Shown in pieces: positions 37,650 through 45,774 of a stretch of DNA of 64,000 nt. Source of the DNA: Tautonia plasticadhaerens (GTDB taxonomy: Bacteria; Planctomycetota; Planctomycetia; Isosphaerales; Isosphaeraceae); NCBI RefSeq assembly GCF_007752535.1, contig NZ_CP036426.1, positions 2,356,001 to 2,420,000 of the forward strand, in the 5' to 3' direction. Below the pieces are notes generated by a model. The model was not told where the DNA came from. It was given only the letters and a program-made list of their open reading frames with translations, and did not search any database. A program made the position numbers and the translations under genes. Each line of letters opens with the position of its first letter. The first letter of the stretch is position 1.

Positions 37650-40600
37650 TCAGCGGTCCGGCCGGGGGATGCGGTAGTGGATCGCGTAGTCGGCGACGAT
37701 CCGCTCGGTCCAGTCGCCGGAGCCGTCGGCGGGGGCCTCGGGCAGGTCCTGCTCGTCGACCTGGTAGGAGGAGTGCACCAGCACGCCCCCGGAGGCCGTG
37801 CCCCGGTAGCCGTGCCAGAGGTCGGAGAGGGCGTCGACGACGGCCGCGGCGTCGGCCGGGTCGTCGGCCCAGGCGTCGAACCGGACCCGGGCCCGGGCCG
37901 AGCCGTCGAAGCCGTCCTCGGCGAGGACCCGGCCCCGGGCGTTGGAGACGACCGTGAAGGTCAGGGCCGGCCGGGCCGCCACCCCCTGGGGGACCCAGTT
38001 GGGGTAGATCCGGGTGCCGACCAGGGCGGCCAGCGCGGCCGAGCCGGAGAGCCGCTCGAAGACGATCTGCCGCAGGTCGACCCGGGCGATCCAGGCCAGC
38101 CCGAGGGCGGCGGTCGCGTCGGCCGTCGTCGCCGAGAGCGAGAACGGGGCCGTGCCGGCCGGCGGGCTGGCGTCGAGCACCAGGGCGGCCGAGGCGTCCG
38201 CCGCGGCGGCGAGGATCGAGGCGGCGGCGGGGGCCGGGATCGCGGCGTCGAGGGCGAGGCTCGCGGTCGCGTCGCCGGCGGCGGCCAGCAGGGCGATCGT
38301 CGAGGCCGGCGGGGGCCCGGCGTCGAGGGCGAGGCTCGCCGTCGCGTCGCCGGCGGTCGCCGAGAGGGCCAGCCCGGCGGCGCCCGGGGCCGAGGCGTCG
38401 AGCGCGAGCGTGGCGGAGGCGTCGGCCGTCGAGGCCGAGAGGGCGAGCGCGGCCGGCGGGGGCGCCCCGGCGTCGAGCGCGAGCGTGGCGGAGGCGTCGG
38501 CGGCGGTCGCGGCGAGGGCGGCGGCCGACTCGCCGGGGGCCGCCGCGTCGAGGACCAGGGCGGCGGTCGCGTCGGCGGCGGTGGCCGAGAGGGCGGAGGC
38601 CGAGGGGGCCTCGGAGAGCTGGCGGACCTGCGCGTCGGCGTAGGCCAGCGCCGCCCCGAAGACGGCGTAGACCCGGCCGTCGAGCCGGGCGAAGCCGGAG
38701 GAGGCGACCGGGGCCCCGACCCGGGGCGTGGCCCCGGCCAGCGAGGTCCCGGCGTCGATCGTCGCCGACGGGCCCGAGGGGGACCCGGCCACGAAGGCCT
38801 GCAGCGCCGTCCCGTCCCGGACCAGGCCGATCGTGACCGGGGCCCCGCCGGCCGGGAGGGTGGCCGAGCTGGTCGCCGAGGCGAGGGTCCCCCCGGACGG
38901 CCGGTAGCTCCCGACCACGTGGCCCGAACTGTCGACCGCCAGCCGGCAGGCGACGGCGCCCGAGGCGTCGGCCTCCTCGTAGATCACCGCCGGGTCGGTC
39001 GCCGGCAGGGCGTCGAGCCGGACCTTGGCCAGCAGCGTGAAGGCGGATCGGTCGCCGACCAGGCCGCCGGGGGTGCCGTGGGAGAGCTGGTCGTCGGTGC
39101 CGTCGAAGTCGACGTAGGGGGTGCCGGGGCCCGACCGCCAGGCCGGCCGGGCGGGGACGGAGGCCTGCTCGAAGGCCAGGCCGCCGACCCGGTCGTCCCA
39201 GGAGGAGACCGGGTCGAGGTCGTCGGCCGGGCCCTCGACGACGCCGTGGGCCCCGCCCGGGGCGCCGACGGCCGTCATCGCGCGGCCGTTGCCGGTGGCG
39301 TCGAGCCGGTCGCCGGAGGCCTCGTCCAGCTCGTGGAAGAGGACCAGGCCGGACTTCTGGCCCGAGGTCATGCCGCCGAAGGTGAGCCCGGCCCCGGCGT
39401 TGAAGAGGCCCGTCACGTCGGACTGGGTCAGGGCCCGGTTGCCCCAGAGGCCGACCTGGTCGATCCGGCCGTCGAGCAGCTGGACCCGGGAGGCGGAGCC
39501 GCCGAAGTTGGAGCCGTAGTCGAGGTGCGTCGGCGTGATCGTGCCGCCGAAGGAGCCGGTGGCGTCGGTCCCCTTGACGCCGTCGACGTAGATCGAGAGC
39601 GTGTTGCCGCTGCGGACCCCGACGACGTGGTGCCACTGGCCGGCGGAGAGGGCGGAGCCGACCGCGGTGGAGAACGCCGCCCCGTCGGCCCCGACGATGA
39701 AGTCGACCACGTCGTCCGAGCCGACCCCGAGGAAGAGCGGGATCCGGGACGAGGACGCCGTCGAGCGGTGGCAGACGATCCCCCGGCTGGCCCCCGTCGC
39801 GTCGAGGTAGACCCAGGCCTGGACGCTGTAGCTGGTCCCCAGCACGCCCATCAGCGAGCCGGACCGGGTCAGGTACTGGGTCGAGCCGTCGAGCTCGACG
39901 GCCCCCCGGGCGTTGACCCCGTCGCCGGCGTCGAGCCAGAGGACGCGGGCCGGGGCGGTGTCGAAGCCGATCGGCCCGCCGCCGGCGGCCCAGAGGGCGG
40001 CGGTGGCGTCGGCGGCGGTCGCCGAGAGGGCGATCGCGGTGCCGGTCGGGGCCCCGGCGTCGAGGGCGAGCGAGGCGGTGGCGTCCGCCGCCGTCGCCGA
40101 GAGGGCGATCGCGGTGCCGGTCGGGGCCCCGGCGTCGAGGGCGAGCGAGGCGGTGGCGTCGGCGGCGGTCGCCGAGAGGGCGATCGCCGAGCTGCCCGGC
40201 AGCCCCGCGTCGAGGGCGAGGCTCGCGGAGGCGTCGCCGGCCGTCGCGGCGAGGGCGGCGGCCGAGCCCGGCGGCGCCCCCGCGTCGAGGGCGAGCGAGG
40301 CGGAGGCGTCGGCGGCGGTCGCCGAGAGGGCGGCGGCGGCCGGGGACGGCGACGACGTCCCCAGCACCTCGATCCCGGCGATCGAATACTTCTGGCCGCT
40401 CGGGCTCGACAATCCGAGCGTCTTGGACCCGGCCGCCCCCGCGTCCGGCCAGCGGGCGGCGTAGACGGTGTAGCGCGAGGCGTCCCGGAAGTAGACCGCC
40501 TCGTACCCGTTGCCGGCGCTCGGGGCGGTGCCGTTGATCGTCCGCCAGGTGCGGGAGGAGCCGTCCCCGGCGTTCCAGTCGTTGTTGATCGCGACGAGCG

Positions 40601-41024
40601 CCGAGTTGGCGCCGGTCGTCGTCAGCGAGAGGCTCGGTGCCCCGGACGAGACGTTGGCCTTGGCGGAGTTGCCGAGCCCGTCGGAGCCGCGATACTGGAG
40701 GACCGACCCGCCGAAGTAGAGGCCCGAGGACAGGGAGCCCGTGCGCGTGAACGTGACGGCGAACGAGGCGGACCCCGAGGCGACCGCCGTCCAGATCGCG
40801 ACCTTGCCGTAGTCGTTGCCCTGGACGACCTGCCGGCTGGTCCAGGTCAGGCCGCCGCCGCTGGGCGTGATCGTGGGCTCCTGGAAGCCCGTGTTGTAGG
40901 TCTCGACGGCCGAGACCGCGACCAGCACGTCCCCGGCCTGGACGGTGATCGCGGCCGTCGACTTGGGCGAGGTGGCGGAGTCCCACGCCGTCTCATATTC
41001 GCCGATGAAGTTGGGTGCGGCCAC
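37650..41024 (-). CDS. Giant LamG/repeat protein fused to a DUF3168 tail-terminator domain
   Basis: This 1124-aa chain has an unusual architecture. Residues 1-225 are a beta-domain (VQAGDVLVAVSAVETYNTGF). About 226-350 is a 25-residue repeat array (SATAADATASLALDAGAPTG). About 370-540 is a LamG/concanavalin-type domain (YSVQAWVYLDATGASRGIVC, GQWHHVVGVRSGNTLSIYVD), and a second LamG-like domain follows at about 620-800 (RSAFTLLAKVRLDALPATDP). A second 25-residue array lies at about 805-980. The C-terminus (about 983-1124) is a DUF3168 domain (GTRIYPNWVPQGVAARPALT, RFDAWADDPADAAAVVDAL). No signal peptide. It lies 1 bp from the free DUF3168 gene. The sugar-binding-type modules suggest a decoration projecting from the tail or neck. 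Function unproven. Confidence 0.85.
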   Translation of the reverse strand: MAAPNFIGEYETAWDSATSPKSTAAITVQAGDVLVAVSAVETYNTGFQEPTITPSGGGLTWTSRQVVQGNDYGKVAIWTAVASGSASFAVTFTRTGSLSSGLYFGGSVLQYRGSDGLGNSAKANVSSGAPSLSLTTTGANSALVAINNDWNAGDGSSRTWRTINGTAPSAGNGYEAVYFRDASRYTVYAARWPDAGAAGSKTLGLSSPSGQKYSIAGIEVLGTSSPSPAAAALSATAADASASLALDAGAPPGSAAALAATAGDASASLALDAGLPGSSAIALSATAADATASLALDAGAPTGTAIALSATAADATASLALDAGAPTGTAIALSATAADATAALWAAGGGPIGFDTAPARVLWLDAGDGVNARGAVELDGSTQYLTRSGSLMGVLGTSYSVQAWVYLDATGASRGIVCHRSTASSSRIPLFLGVGSDDVVDFIVGADGAAFSTAVGSALSAGQWHHVVGVRSGNTLSIYVDGVKGTDATGSFGGTITPTHLDYGSNFGGSASRVQLLDGRIDQVGLWGNRALTQSDVTGLFNAGAGLTFGGMTSGQKSGLVLFHELDEASGDRLDATGNGRAMTAVGAPGGAHGVVEGPADDLDPVSSWDDRVGGLAFEQASVPARPAWRSGPGTPYVDFDGTDDQLSHGTPGGLVGDRSAFTLLAKVRLDALPATDPAVIYEEADASGAVACRLAVDSSGHVVGSYRPSGGTLASATSSATLPAGGAPVTIGLVRDGTALQAFVAGSPSGPSATIDAGTSLAGATPRVGAPVASSGFARLDGRVYAVFGAALAYADAQVRQLSEAPSASALSATAADATAALVLDAAAPGESAAALAATAADASATLALDAGAPPPAALALSASTADASATLALDASAPGAAGLALSATAGDATASLALDAGPPPASTIALLAAAGDATASLALDAAIPAPAAASILAAAADASAALVLDASPPAGTAPFSLSATTADATAALGLAWIARVDLRQIVFERLSGSAALAALVGTRIYPNWVPQGVAARPALTFTVVSNARGRVLAEDGFDGSARARVRFDAWADDPADAAAVVDALSDLWHGYRGTASGGVLVHSSYQVDEQDLPEAPADGSGDWTERIVADYAIHYRIPRPDR
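38095..38610 (-). repeat. 75-bp coding repeats, second array
   Basis: About seven imperfect 25-codon units (ALSATAxDAxAxLxLDAxxP) link the second LamG-like domain to the DUF3168 domain. Units differ mostly at the Pro/Gly linker. Confidence 0.8.
39985..40345 (-). repeat. 75-bp coding repeats, first array
   Basis: About five 25-codon units; two adjacent units encode the identical ALSATAADATASLALDAGAP followed by TGTAI and are nearly identical in DNA, suggesting recent duplication by slippage or recombination. Confidence 0.85.
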
Positions 41025-41036
41025 GGGGGCTCCGCG

Positions 41037-41351
41037 TCAGGGGGCGACGAGCTCGGCGAAGCCGGCGACGGGCGCGGCGGCGGACCCGCCCGACACCGTC
41101 ACCCGGCACCGCTCGCCGGGGGCGAAGCGGGGGAGCAGGTGGTCGATGGTGGCGCCGGCGTAGGTCGTGCTCGACCGGCCGGCGGCGGACCACCGCTCCA
41201 GGGTGACGGCCACCTCCGCGTCGAACCGGACGCGGAGGGTGGGGCGGGCGGCCGTGCCGACGCCCGGCCGGGCCACGGCCGAGCGGGCGAGCCCGGCCAC
41301 CGGGCCGGAGAGCAGCAGCAGCCGCCGGGGGGCCCGGGGGGGCAGGCTCAT
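41037..41351 (-). CDS. Phage protein, unknown (104 aa)
   Basis: Beta-rich small protein (RVRFDAEVAVTLERWSAAG, RCRVTVSGGSAAAPVAGFAE). Its ATG overlaps the end of the preceding gene by 4 bp. It lies between the head-tail connector genes and the giant LamG gene. Confidence 0.6.
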   Translation of the reverse strand: MSLPPRAPRRLLLLSGPVAGLARSAVARPGVGTAARPTLRVRFDAEVAVTLERWSAAGRSSTTYAGATIDHLLPRFAPGERCRVTVSGGSAAAPVAGFAELVAP

Positions 41352-41668
41352 TGGCGGATCTGGGCGCAGAGCTGCTTGATCGCCGCCGCCGCCGTGTTGA
41401 CCGCGTAGTCGATCTCGACGAACGCGGCCAGGGTGACGGACGCGCTCACCGCGCCCCCGGGGGCGTCCAGGAAGCGGAGCAGCAGCGCATTGGTCGCGTG
41501 GTCGGAGGCGACGGCGGGCGAGGAGGCGGCGTCCCTGGCCTCGCGCATCGCGTCCCGGATCGACTCCAGCTCGGCGATGTCCTGGCCGAGCCGGCGCAGC
41601 ACGTCGAGCAGGTCGCGCCCCATCGTGGTCTGCACGGCCGAGTCGTCGACGTGGAAGTGGTTGGGCAC
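41348..41668 (-). CDS. Phage protein, unknown (106 aa)
   Basis: Helical protein (TTMGRDLLDVLRRLGQDIAE, SIRDAMREARDAA), with a second helix near the end (AVNTAAAAIKQLCAQIRQ). Translationally coupled to the next gene. No family recognised. Confidence 0.6.
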   Translation of the reverse strand: MPNHFHVDDSAVQTTMGRDLLDVLRRLGQDIAELESIRDAMREARDAASSPAVASDHATNALLLRFLDAPGGAVSASVTLAAFVEIDYAVNTAAAAIKQLCAQIRQ

Positions 41669-41713
41669 GGTCGGGGCTCCGGGGGGGGGTGTCCGGCGTG
41701 GATGGGAGGGGGG

Positions 41714-42010
41714 TCAGGCGTCGAAGACGCCGGCCTTGGTGGCGTAGTCGAGGGCCTCCTCGACGGCCCCGACGTTGGGGGCCTCCTCGGGCGTGCCGGC
41801 GTGGACGACCAGGCCGAGGTCCCGGGCGACCTGCTCGGGGGACCGGCCGGCCTTGCGCTCGGCGACGACCCGGGCCACGGTGACCGTCGGGTCGGCGGCC
41901 AGGCGGATGCCCTCGCCGAGCCGGGGGACGTAGGTGAGCCGGGGGAAGCCGTCGAGCCGGACGGACCCGGGCGTGTGGAGGACCTTGAATCCGGCGGAGT
42001 TGGCGGGCAT
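41714..42010 (-). CDS. Phage protein, unknown (98 aa)
   Basis: Starts MPANSAGFKVLHTPG. The C-terminal half (RSPEQVARDLGLVVHAGTPE then VGAVEEALDYA) is helical and wHTH-like. Located in the connector region; no function assigned. Confidence 0.6.
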   Translation of the reverse strand: MPANSAGFKVLHTPGSVRLDGFPRLTYVPRLGEGIRLAADPTVTVARVVAERKAGRSPEQVARDLGLVVHAGTPEEAPNVGAVEEALDYATKAGVFDA

Positions 42011-42066
42011 GGCGGTCGGGTCTCCCTGCGGTGGCCTCGGGCCAATCGGGTGTGAGGGGGGGCGGG

Positions 42067-42465
42067 TCAGGCGTTCCCGTCGGTGAGCGTGCCGGAGGTG
42101 AGGGACACCGCCCCGTTGGCGGTGATCGTCGAGTCGAAGCTGGCCTCGCCGGAGCCGACGCCGGCGGTGAGCTGGATCCGGTCGGAGTCGGTGCTGTTGG
42201 TGATCCGGACGTAGTCGGGGGTGCCGGTGGCGTCGGCCGAGCTGTCGGCGGTGGCCGAGATCGTCAGCGTGCCGTCGGAGTTGTTGGTGATCGTGACGGC
42301 GGTGAGCGTGGCCAGCAGGGTGCCCAGCGAGGTCGTGGCCGAGGCGGCCGGGGGCGAGCCGCCCGAGGCGTAGACCTTGAGCAGGCCGGTGTTGGCGCCG
42401 CCGGCGTCGACGATCGTCTTGATGGCGCCGACCCGCGCGCTGCGGACGGTGACGGTGAACTGCAT
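42067..42465 (-). CDS. Beta-rich phage protein, possible decoration (132 aa)
   Basis: Ser/Thr/Gly-rich beta text (LATLTAVTITNNSDGTLTIS, DSTITANGAVSLTSGTL). Such proteins in the head-tail region may be decoration or fibre proteins. A similar style appears in the 168-aa gene at 47080. Confidence 0.6.
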   Translation of the reverse strand: MQFTVTVRSARVGAIKTIVDAGGANTGLLKVYASGGSPPAASATTSLGTLLATLTAVTITNNSDGTLTISATADSSADATGTPDYVRITNSTDSDRIQLTAGVGSGEASFDSTITANGAVSLTSGTLTDGNA

Positions 42466-42498
42466 GGGGGTGGCCTCGGCGTCGAGGGGGTGATGGGG

Positions 42499-42822
42499 TC
42501 AGACCGACTCGCGGCAGGTGAGCATGAGCTGGCGGGTCCGGCCGCCGACGTCGGTGTCCCGGACCTCCAGGATCTCCAGCGTCCGGCCCCCCCAGTCGAG
42601 GCGGTCGGCCGGGGTGACGGCGGCGACGGCCCGCATCAGGACCCGGTGGCTGGCCAGGGCGTGGACCTGCCGGGCGTGCTCCAGCTCCCGGCCGGCCAGG
42701 GGGCGGACCTCGGCCCAGCAGGAGGCCAGGTCGGTCCAGGCCTCGACCGGCTGGCCGAAGCTCCCCTGCGTGGTCGTCGCCCGGCGGATCGCGACGCGGT
42801 GGCGGAGTCGTCCGGCGCGCAT
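42499..42822 (-). CDS. Head closure / head-tail adaptor protein
   Basis: This 107-aa protein matches the phage head-tail adaptor family (SPP1 gp16-like): AGRLRHRVAIRRATTTQGSF, TDLASCWAEVRPLAGREL and DRLDWGGRTLEILEVRDTD. Its ATG overlaps the previous stop (TGATG). It should plug the connector after packaging. Confidence 0.85.
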   Translation of the reverse strand: MRAGRLRHRVAIRRATTTQGSFGQPVEAWTDLASCWAEVRPLAGRELEHARQVHALASHRVLMRAVAAVTPADRLDWGGRTLEILEVRDTDVGGRTRQLMLTCRESV

Positions 42823-43475
42823 CAGGCGTAGTGCCCCCAGCTCTCGGCGGCCAGCAGGGCCCCGACGCCGTAGGGCAGGTCGACCGGGCCGTTGCCGATC
42901 AGCGGGTCGATCGCCGCCTCGCGGTGCTCGTACCAGTGGGAGACGAGCAGGAGCACGGCCAGCTTGAGGGTCTGCGGGACGTCGGCCGCGTCGCCGTAGC
43001 CGGCCGTGAAGCGGATCGTCACCGCCTCGGGCCGGGACCGGGTCGCCGGCCAGCTCGTGCCGTAGGCGGGCACGACCAGGCCGGGCGAGCCGGCGACGAC
43101 CTGGTAGCCGGAGGGGTCGAGCGTCTGCTCCTCGCCGGCGGCGTCGACGTAGGTGATCGAGGAGACCGAGGCCAGCGGGGCGAGCGGCACCGTGAGCGTG
43201 CCGTAGTACGACCAGGACCGCTCCCACGACCCGGGCCGCTGGGTGCAGGCCCGGGGGAAGCCGTCGAGCGTCAGGTCCCAGGCCTGGGAGACCAGGGCCC
43301 GGGCCAGTCGGGCCTCGACGAGGCGGCGGGCGGCGACGACCAGGGCGGCGATGAGCGTGTCGTCGTCGTCGACCTCGACGCGCAGGTGGGCCTTGGCCTC
43401 GGCGGTCGTCACCGGCTCCTCGGCCGGGGGGGTGGCCGGGGTGAGGCGGCCGTCGGGCTGGAGCATCGGGGTCAC
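42822..43475 (-). CDS. Head-tail connector (gp6-like) protein
   Basis: This 217-aa protein has the gp6/phiE125-gp8 connector pattern: PVTTAEAKAHLRVEVDDDDT, LIAALVVAARRLVEARLARA and C-terminal KLAVLLLVSHWYEHREA. The family forms the ring beneath the portal. It overlaps the gene downstream by one base and the one upstream by 4. Confidence 0.88.
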   Translation of the reverse strand: MTPMLQPDGRLTPATPPAEEPVTTAEAKAHLRVEVDDDDTLIAALVVAARRLVEARLARALVSQAWDLTLDGFPRACTQRPGSWERSWSYYGTLTVPLAPLASVSSITYVDAAGEEQTLDPSGYQVVAGSPGLVVPAYGTSWPATRSRPEAVTIRFTAGYGDAADVPQTLKLAVLLLVSHWYEHREAAIDPLIGNGPVDLPYGVGALLAAESWGHYA

Positions 43476-43693
43476 TTGCCCTTCCGCTTCGGGGTCGCGG
43501 GCCGGGGGGCCTCGGTCGTCTCGGGCTCGGGGCCGGGGTCGGTCTCTGCCGACTCGGGAGTGGCGTCGGCGTCGATCGGGACGGCATAGCCGCCGGCGAC
43601 CAGGGCACGGGCGAAGGCCTCGGCCAGGTCGTGCTCGCCGGGCTGGAGCACGCCGTCGGGCCCGGCGGCCAGGGAGTGGAGTCGGACGCGCAT
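43472..43693 (-). CDS. Small phage protein between capsid and connector (73 aa)
   Basis: ATG 43693 gives MRVRLHSLAAGPDGVLQPG then EHDLAEAFARALVAGGYAV and an acidic, Pro/Thr-rich, lysine-ended tail. A common small gene at this location; function unknown. Confidence 0.55.
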   Translation of the reverse strand: MRVRLHSLAAGPDGVLQPGEHDLAEAFARALVAGGYAVPIDADATPESAETDPGPEPETTEAPRPATPKRKGK

Positions 43694-43775
43694 CGGTTCC
43701 TCGGTGGGGGGCCGGGGCGCCAGGGTGCGACCCTGTGCGTTCCTCGCCGGTGGTGCGACCTCGGCCGAGGAGACA

Positions 43776-43800
43776 ACGCCCCGATCGGGTGGAGGGGCGT
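43776..43800. terminator. Hairpin after the major capsid gene
   Basis: ACGCCCC and GGGGCGT can pair across an 11-nt loop, 43 bp beyond the capsid stop. It may attenuate read-through or stabilise the capsid mRNA, as often seen after major capsid genes. Confidence 0.5.
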
Positions 43801-43842
43801 CGGGGCCGGGGCCAGCATCGCCCCGCCCCGCCACCCCCCGGC

Positions 43843-45126
43843 TCAGGACGCGGCGAGCTTCATCCGCGCGAAGGCGGATTCGAGCACCGGGGCGCCGTCG
43901 ACCCAGATCCGGCCGATGAAGCCGACCTCGTTGGTGGCGGCGTACAGCTCGGTCAGGCGCTGGATCGCGAAGGCGTTGACCTCGGCGATGTGGTAGTAGC
44001 TGAAGTTGCCGAACAGGCCGACGTAGAGGCCGGCGGTGAAGGTGTTCGGCGCGTGCTCGGACTGGTAGACGGGGAAGCGGAGCAGCTGGTCGGGCTGGCC
44101 GGCCTGGAGCCCCGGCTGCCAGAGGTACTGGTTGTCCGAGTCCTTGAGCTTGCGGATGGCCTTCACCGCGTCGCGGTGGAAGATCCAGCCGACCTTGTCG
44201 CCGACGAGGTAGCCGGGGTTCACGGCGTAGACGACGTCGAAGAGCGTGTCGGCGACGATCGCCGTGGTCGTGTTCGAGCCGGCGACGTCCCGGCCGGTCG
44301 AGATGCCCGAGGCGCTGGCGGTGAAGACGCCCAGCGGCTTCGACGAGCCGTCGGCGGTGAGGAAGGCCTTTTCCTGGGTCAGGCCGAACTTGTACCCCAG
44401 CTCCTGGCGGACGATCGACTCGGCGTCGCTCGACAGGGCCAGGGTCCGCAGCGACACCTTGGAGAGCTTGGAGAGCAGGTAGGGCTCCAGGTCCCGGCGG
44501 CCGAAGGCCATCGTGGTGTCCTCGGTGACCGCGGCCACCTCGGTCGTCCAGCTGGCGTCGGCCATGTGGGTCGGCAGCGTCCGGATGCCGAGCTTCTTGG
44601 CGTCGTTGACGGTGTGGACGGTGGCCAGCCGGCGCATGAAGACCATGTCGTCGACGACCTTGACCAGCTGCTGGGTCACCCGGGTCGGGGTGATCAGGTA
44701 GCCGCCCTTGGCGTCGGTGCCGATGATGGTGTCGCGGACCTCGGCCATCAGCCCGGCGTGCCGCTCCTCGCCGGCCCGCAGCGACTGGCGGACCTCGCCG
44801 GTGCGGAGGAAGTGGGCGAAGGCGGCCCGCTCCTCGGCCTCGCGGGCCTCGGCCCGCTGCTCGCCGCGGCGGTGCTCGCGGCGCTCCGAATCGATGCCCT
44901 CGGCCTGGCGCTCGACGGGCCGGTCGAGGTCGGACTCGACGGCCTCCAGCTTCTCCATCCGGTCGACCTGGGAACGCATGGCGTCGACGTCGGCCATGAC
45001 GCGGTCGAACTGCTCGGTCTCCTCGGCGGAGAGGTCGCGGCCCTCGGCGTCGGCGGCGGCCTGGAGGTCGCGGGCCTGCTTGACCAGGCCCGCCCGCTCC
45101 TCGCGAAGCTCAACGGAAGTCGGCAT
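43843..45126 (-). CDS. HK97-fold major capsid protein
   Basis: This 427-aa protein is the HK97-type major capsid subunit. Residues 1-110 are a charged coiled coil, the delta/scaffold domain removed by the protease (KQARDLQAAADAEGRDLSAE, HRRGEQRAEAREAEERAAFA). The mature fold then begins, with GTDAKGGYLITPTRVTQQLV, ASWTTEVAAVTEDTTMAFGR, the spine helix RQELGYKFGLTQEKAFLTAD, GSSKPLGVFTA and IGRIWVDGAPVLESAFARMK. It directly follows the prohead protease gene. Confidence 0.95.
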   Translation of the reverse strand: MPTSVELREERAGLVKQARDLQAAADAEGRDLSAEETEQFDRVMADVDAMRSQVDRMEKLEAVESDLDRPVERQAEGIDSERREHRRGEQRAEAREAEERAAFAHFLRTGEVRQSLRAGEERHAGLMAEVRDTIIGTDAKGGYLITPTRVTQQLVKVVDDMVFMRRLATVHTVNDAKKLGIRTLPTHMADASWTTEVAAVTEDTTMAFGRRDLEPYLLSKLSKVSLRTLALSSDAESIVRQELGYKFGLTQEKAFLTADGSSKPLGVFTASASGISTGRDVAGSNTTTAIVADTLFDVVYAVNPGYLVGDKVGWIFHRDAVKAIRKLKDSDNQYLWQPGLQAGQPDQLLRFPVYQSEHAPNTFTAGLYVGLFGNFSYYHIAEVNAFAIQRLTELYAATNEVGFIGRIWVDGAPVLESAFARMKLAAS

Positions 45127-45168
45127 GAGTGTGCCTCGGTGGGGTTGCAGGGTGGGGGATCGGGCCGG

Positions 45169-45774
45169 TCAGGAATCGGCCTCGGCCAGCCGCGTCAGTC
45201 GGGCTGCGCGGGCGCGCAGGGGCGTTCCGGCGGGCTGGCTCCGGCGGAACTCGTCGAGGCTCCGCAGCGCGGCGGAGGTGTCCTCGTAGGCGGGGTAGGT
45301 GACGATCGAGACGTCGTCGATGGCGGCCTCGGTCACCGTGCGGATCTCCACCCCGTCGGCGGGGTCGCGCTCCCAGTCGTCGCGCCGCTTGTAGAAGCGG
45401 AAGGAGACGCCGCCCATGTCGCCCCGGGCGATCGACACCAGGTAGTCCCGCGACCAGGTCGTGTCGGGGGGGTCGATCTCGAACCGCAGCTCGTCGGGGT
45501 CGTCGAAGAGCCGGAGCGTGCCGGCCACGTTGCGGCCCATGACGAGGTTCTTGTCGTGGTTGATCAGGGCCCGGACGTCGGCCCCGGATTGCAGGCTCCG
45601 CGTGAACGCCCCCGGGGCGAACCGCTCCCGGAACCGGCCGCGGTCGCTGCGCAGCTCCCTCGAGAGCGACCCGTAGCGGATCGCCCGGCCGACGATCATC
45701 GGCCGGCCGTCGCGCTCGGCCATGCGGACCTCGGCGTCGGGCAGGACGAGGCAGCGGGTCTCGACGTCGCTCAT
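45169..45774 (-). CDS. Prohead protease (HK97 family)
   Basis: This 201-aa serine protease of the HK97 prohead family matures the capsid. Family features: VGRAIRYGSLSRELRSDRGR, FAPGAFTRSL, ALINHDKN (catalytic His) and MGGVSFRF (catalytic Ser), followed by AAIDDVSIVTYPAYEDTSAA. ATG 45774 overlaps the portal stop by 4 bp. Confidence 0.92.
   Translation of the reverse strand: MSDVETRCLVLPDAEVRMAERDGRPMIVGRAIRYGSLSRELRSDRGRFRERFAPGAFTRSLQSGADVRALINHDKNLVMGRNVAGTLRLFDDPDELRFEIDPPDTTWSRDYLVSIARGDMGGVSFRFYKRRDDWERDPADGVEIRTVTEAAIDDVSIVTYPAYEDTSAALRSLDEFRRSQPAGTPLRARAARLTRLAEADS

Noticed and set aside
39985-40345. Regular 75-bp repeats considered as a CRISPR array
   Set aside because: They are contiguous in-frame coding repeats without spacers, and no cas genes are present.
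37645-40986. Long alternative frames on both strands over the LamG gene
   Set aside because: Arg/Gly/Pro-only compositions; they arise because high-GC coding sequence lacks stops in other frames.
37650-41024. A diversity-generating retroelement target in the LamG protein
   Set aside because: No reverse transcriptase or template repeat is visible anywhere in the window.
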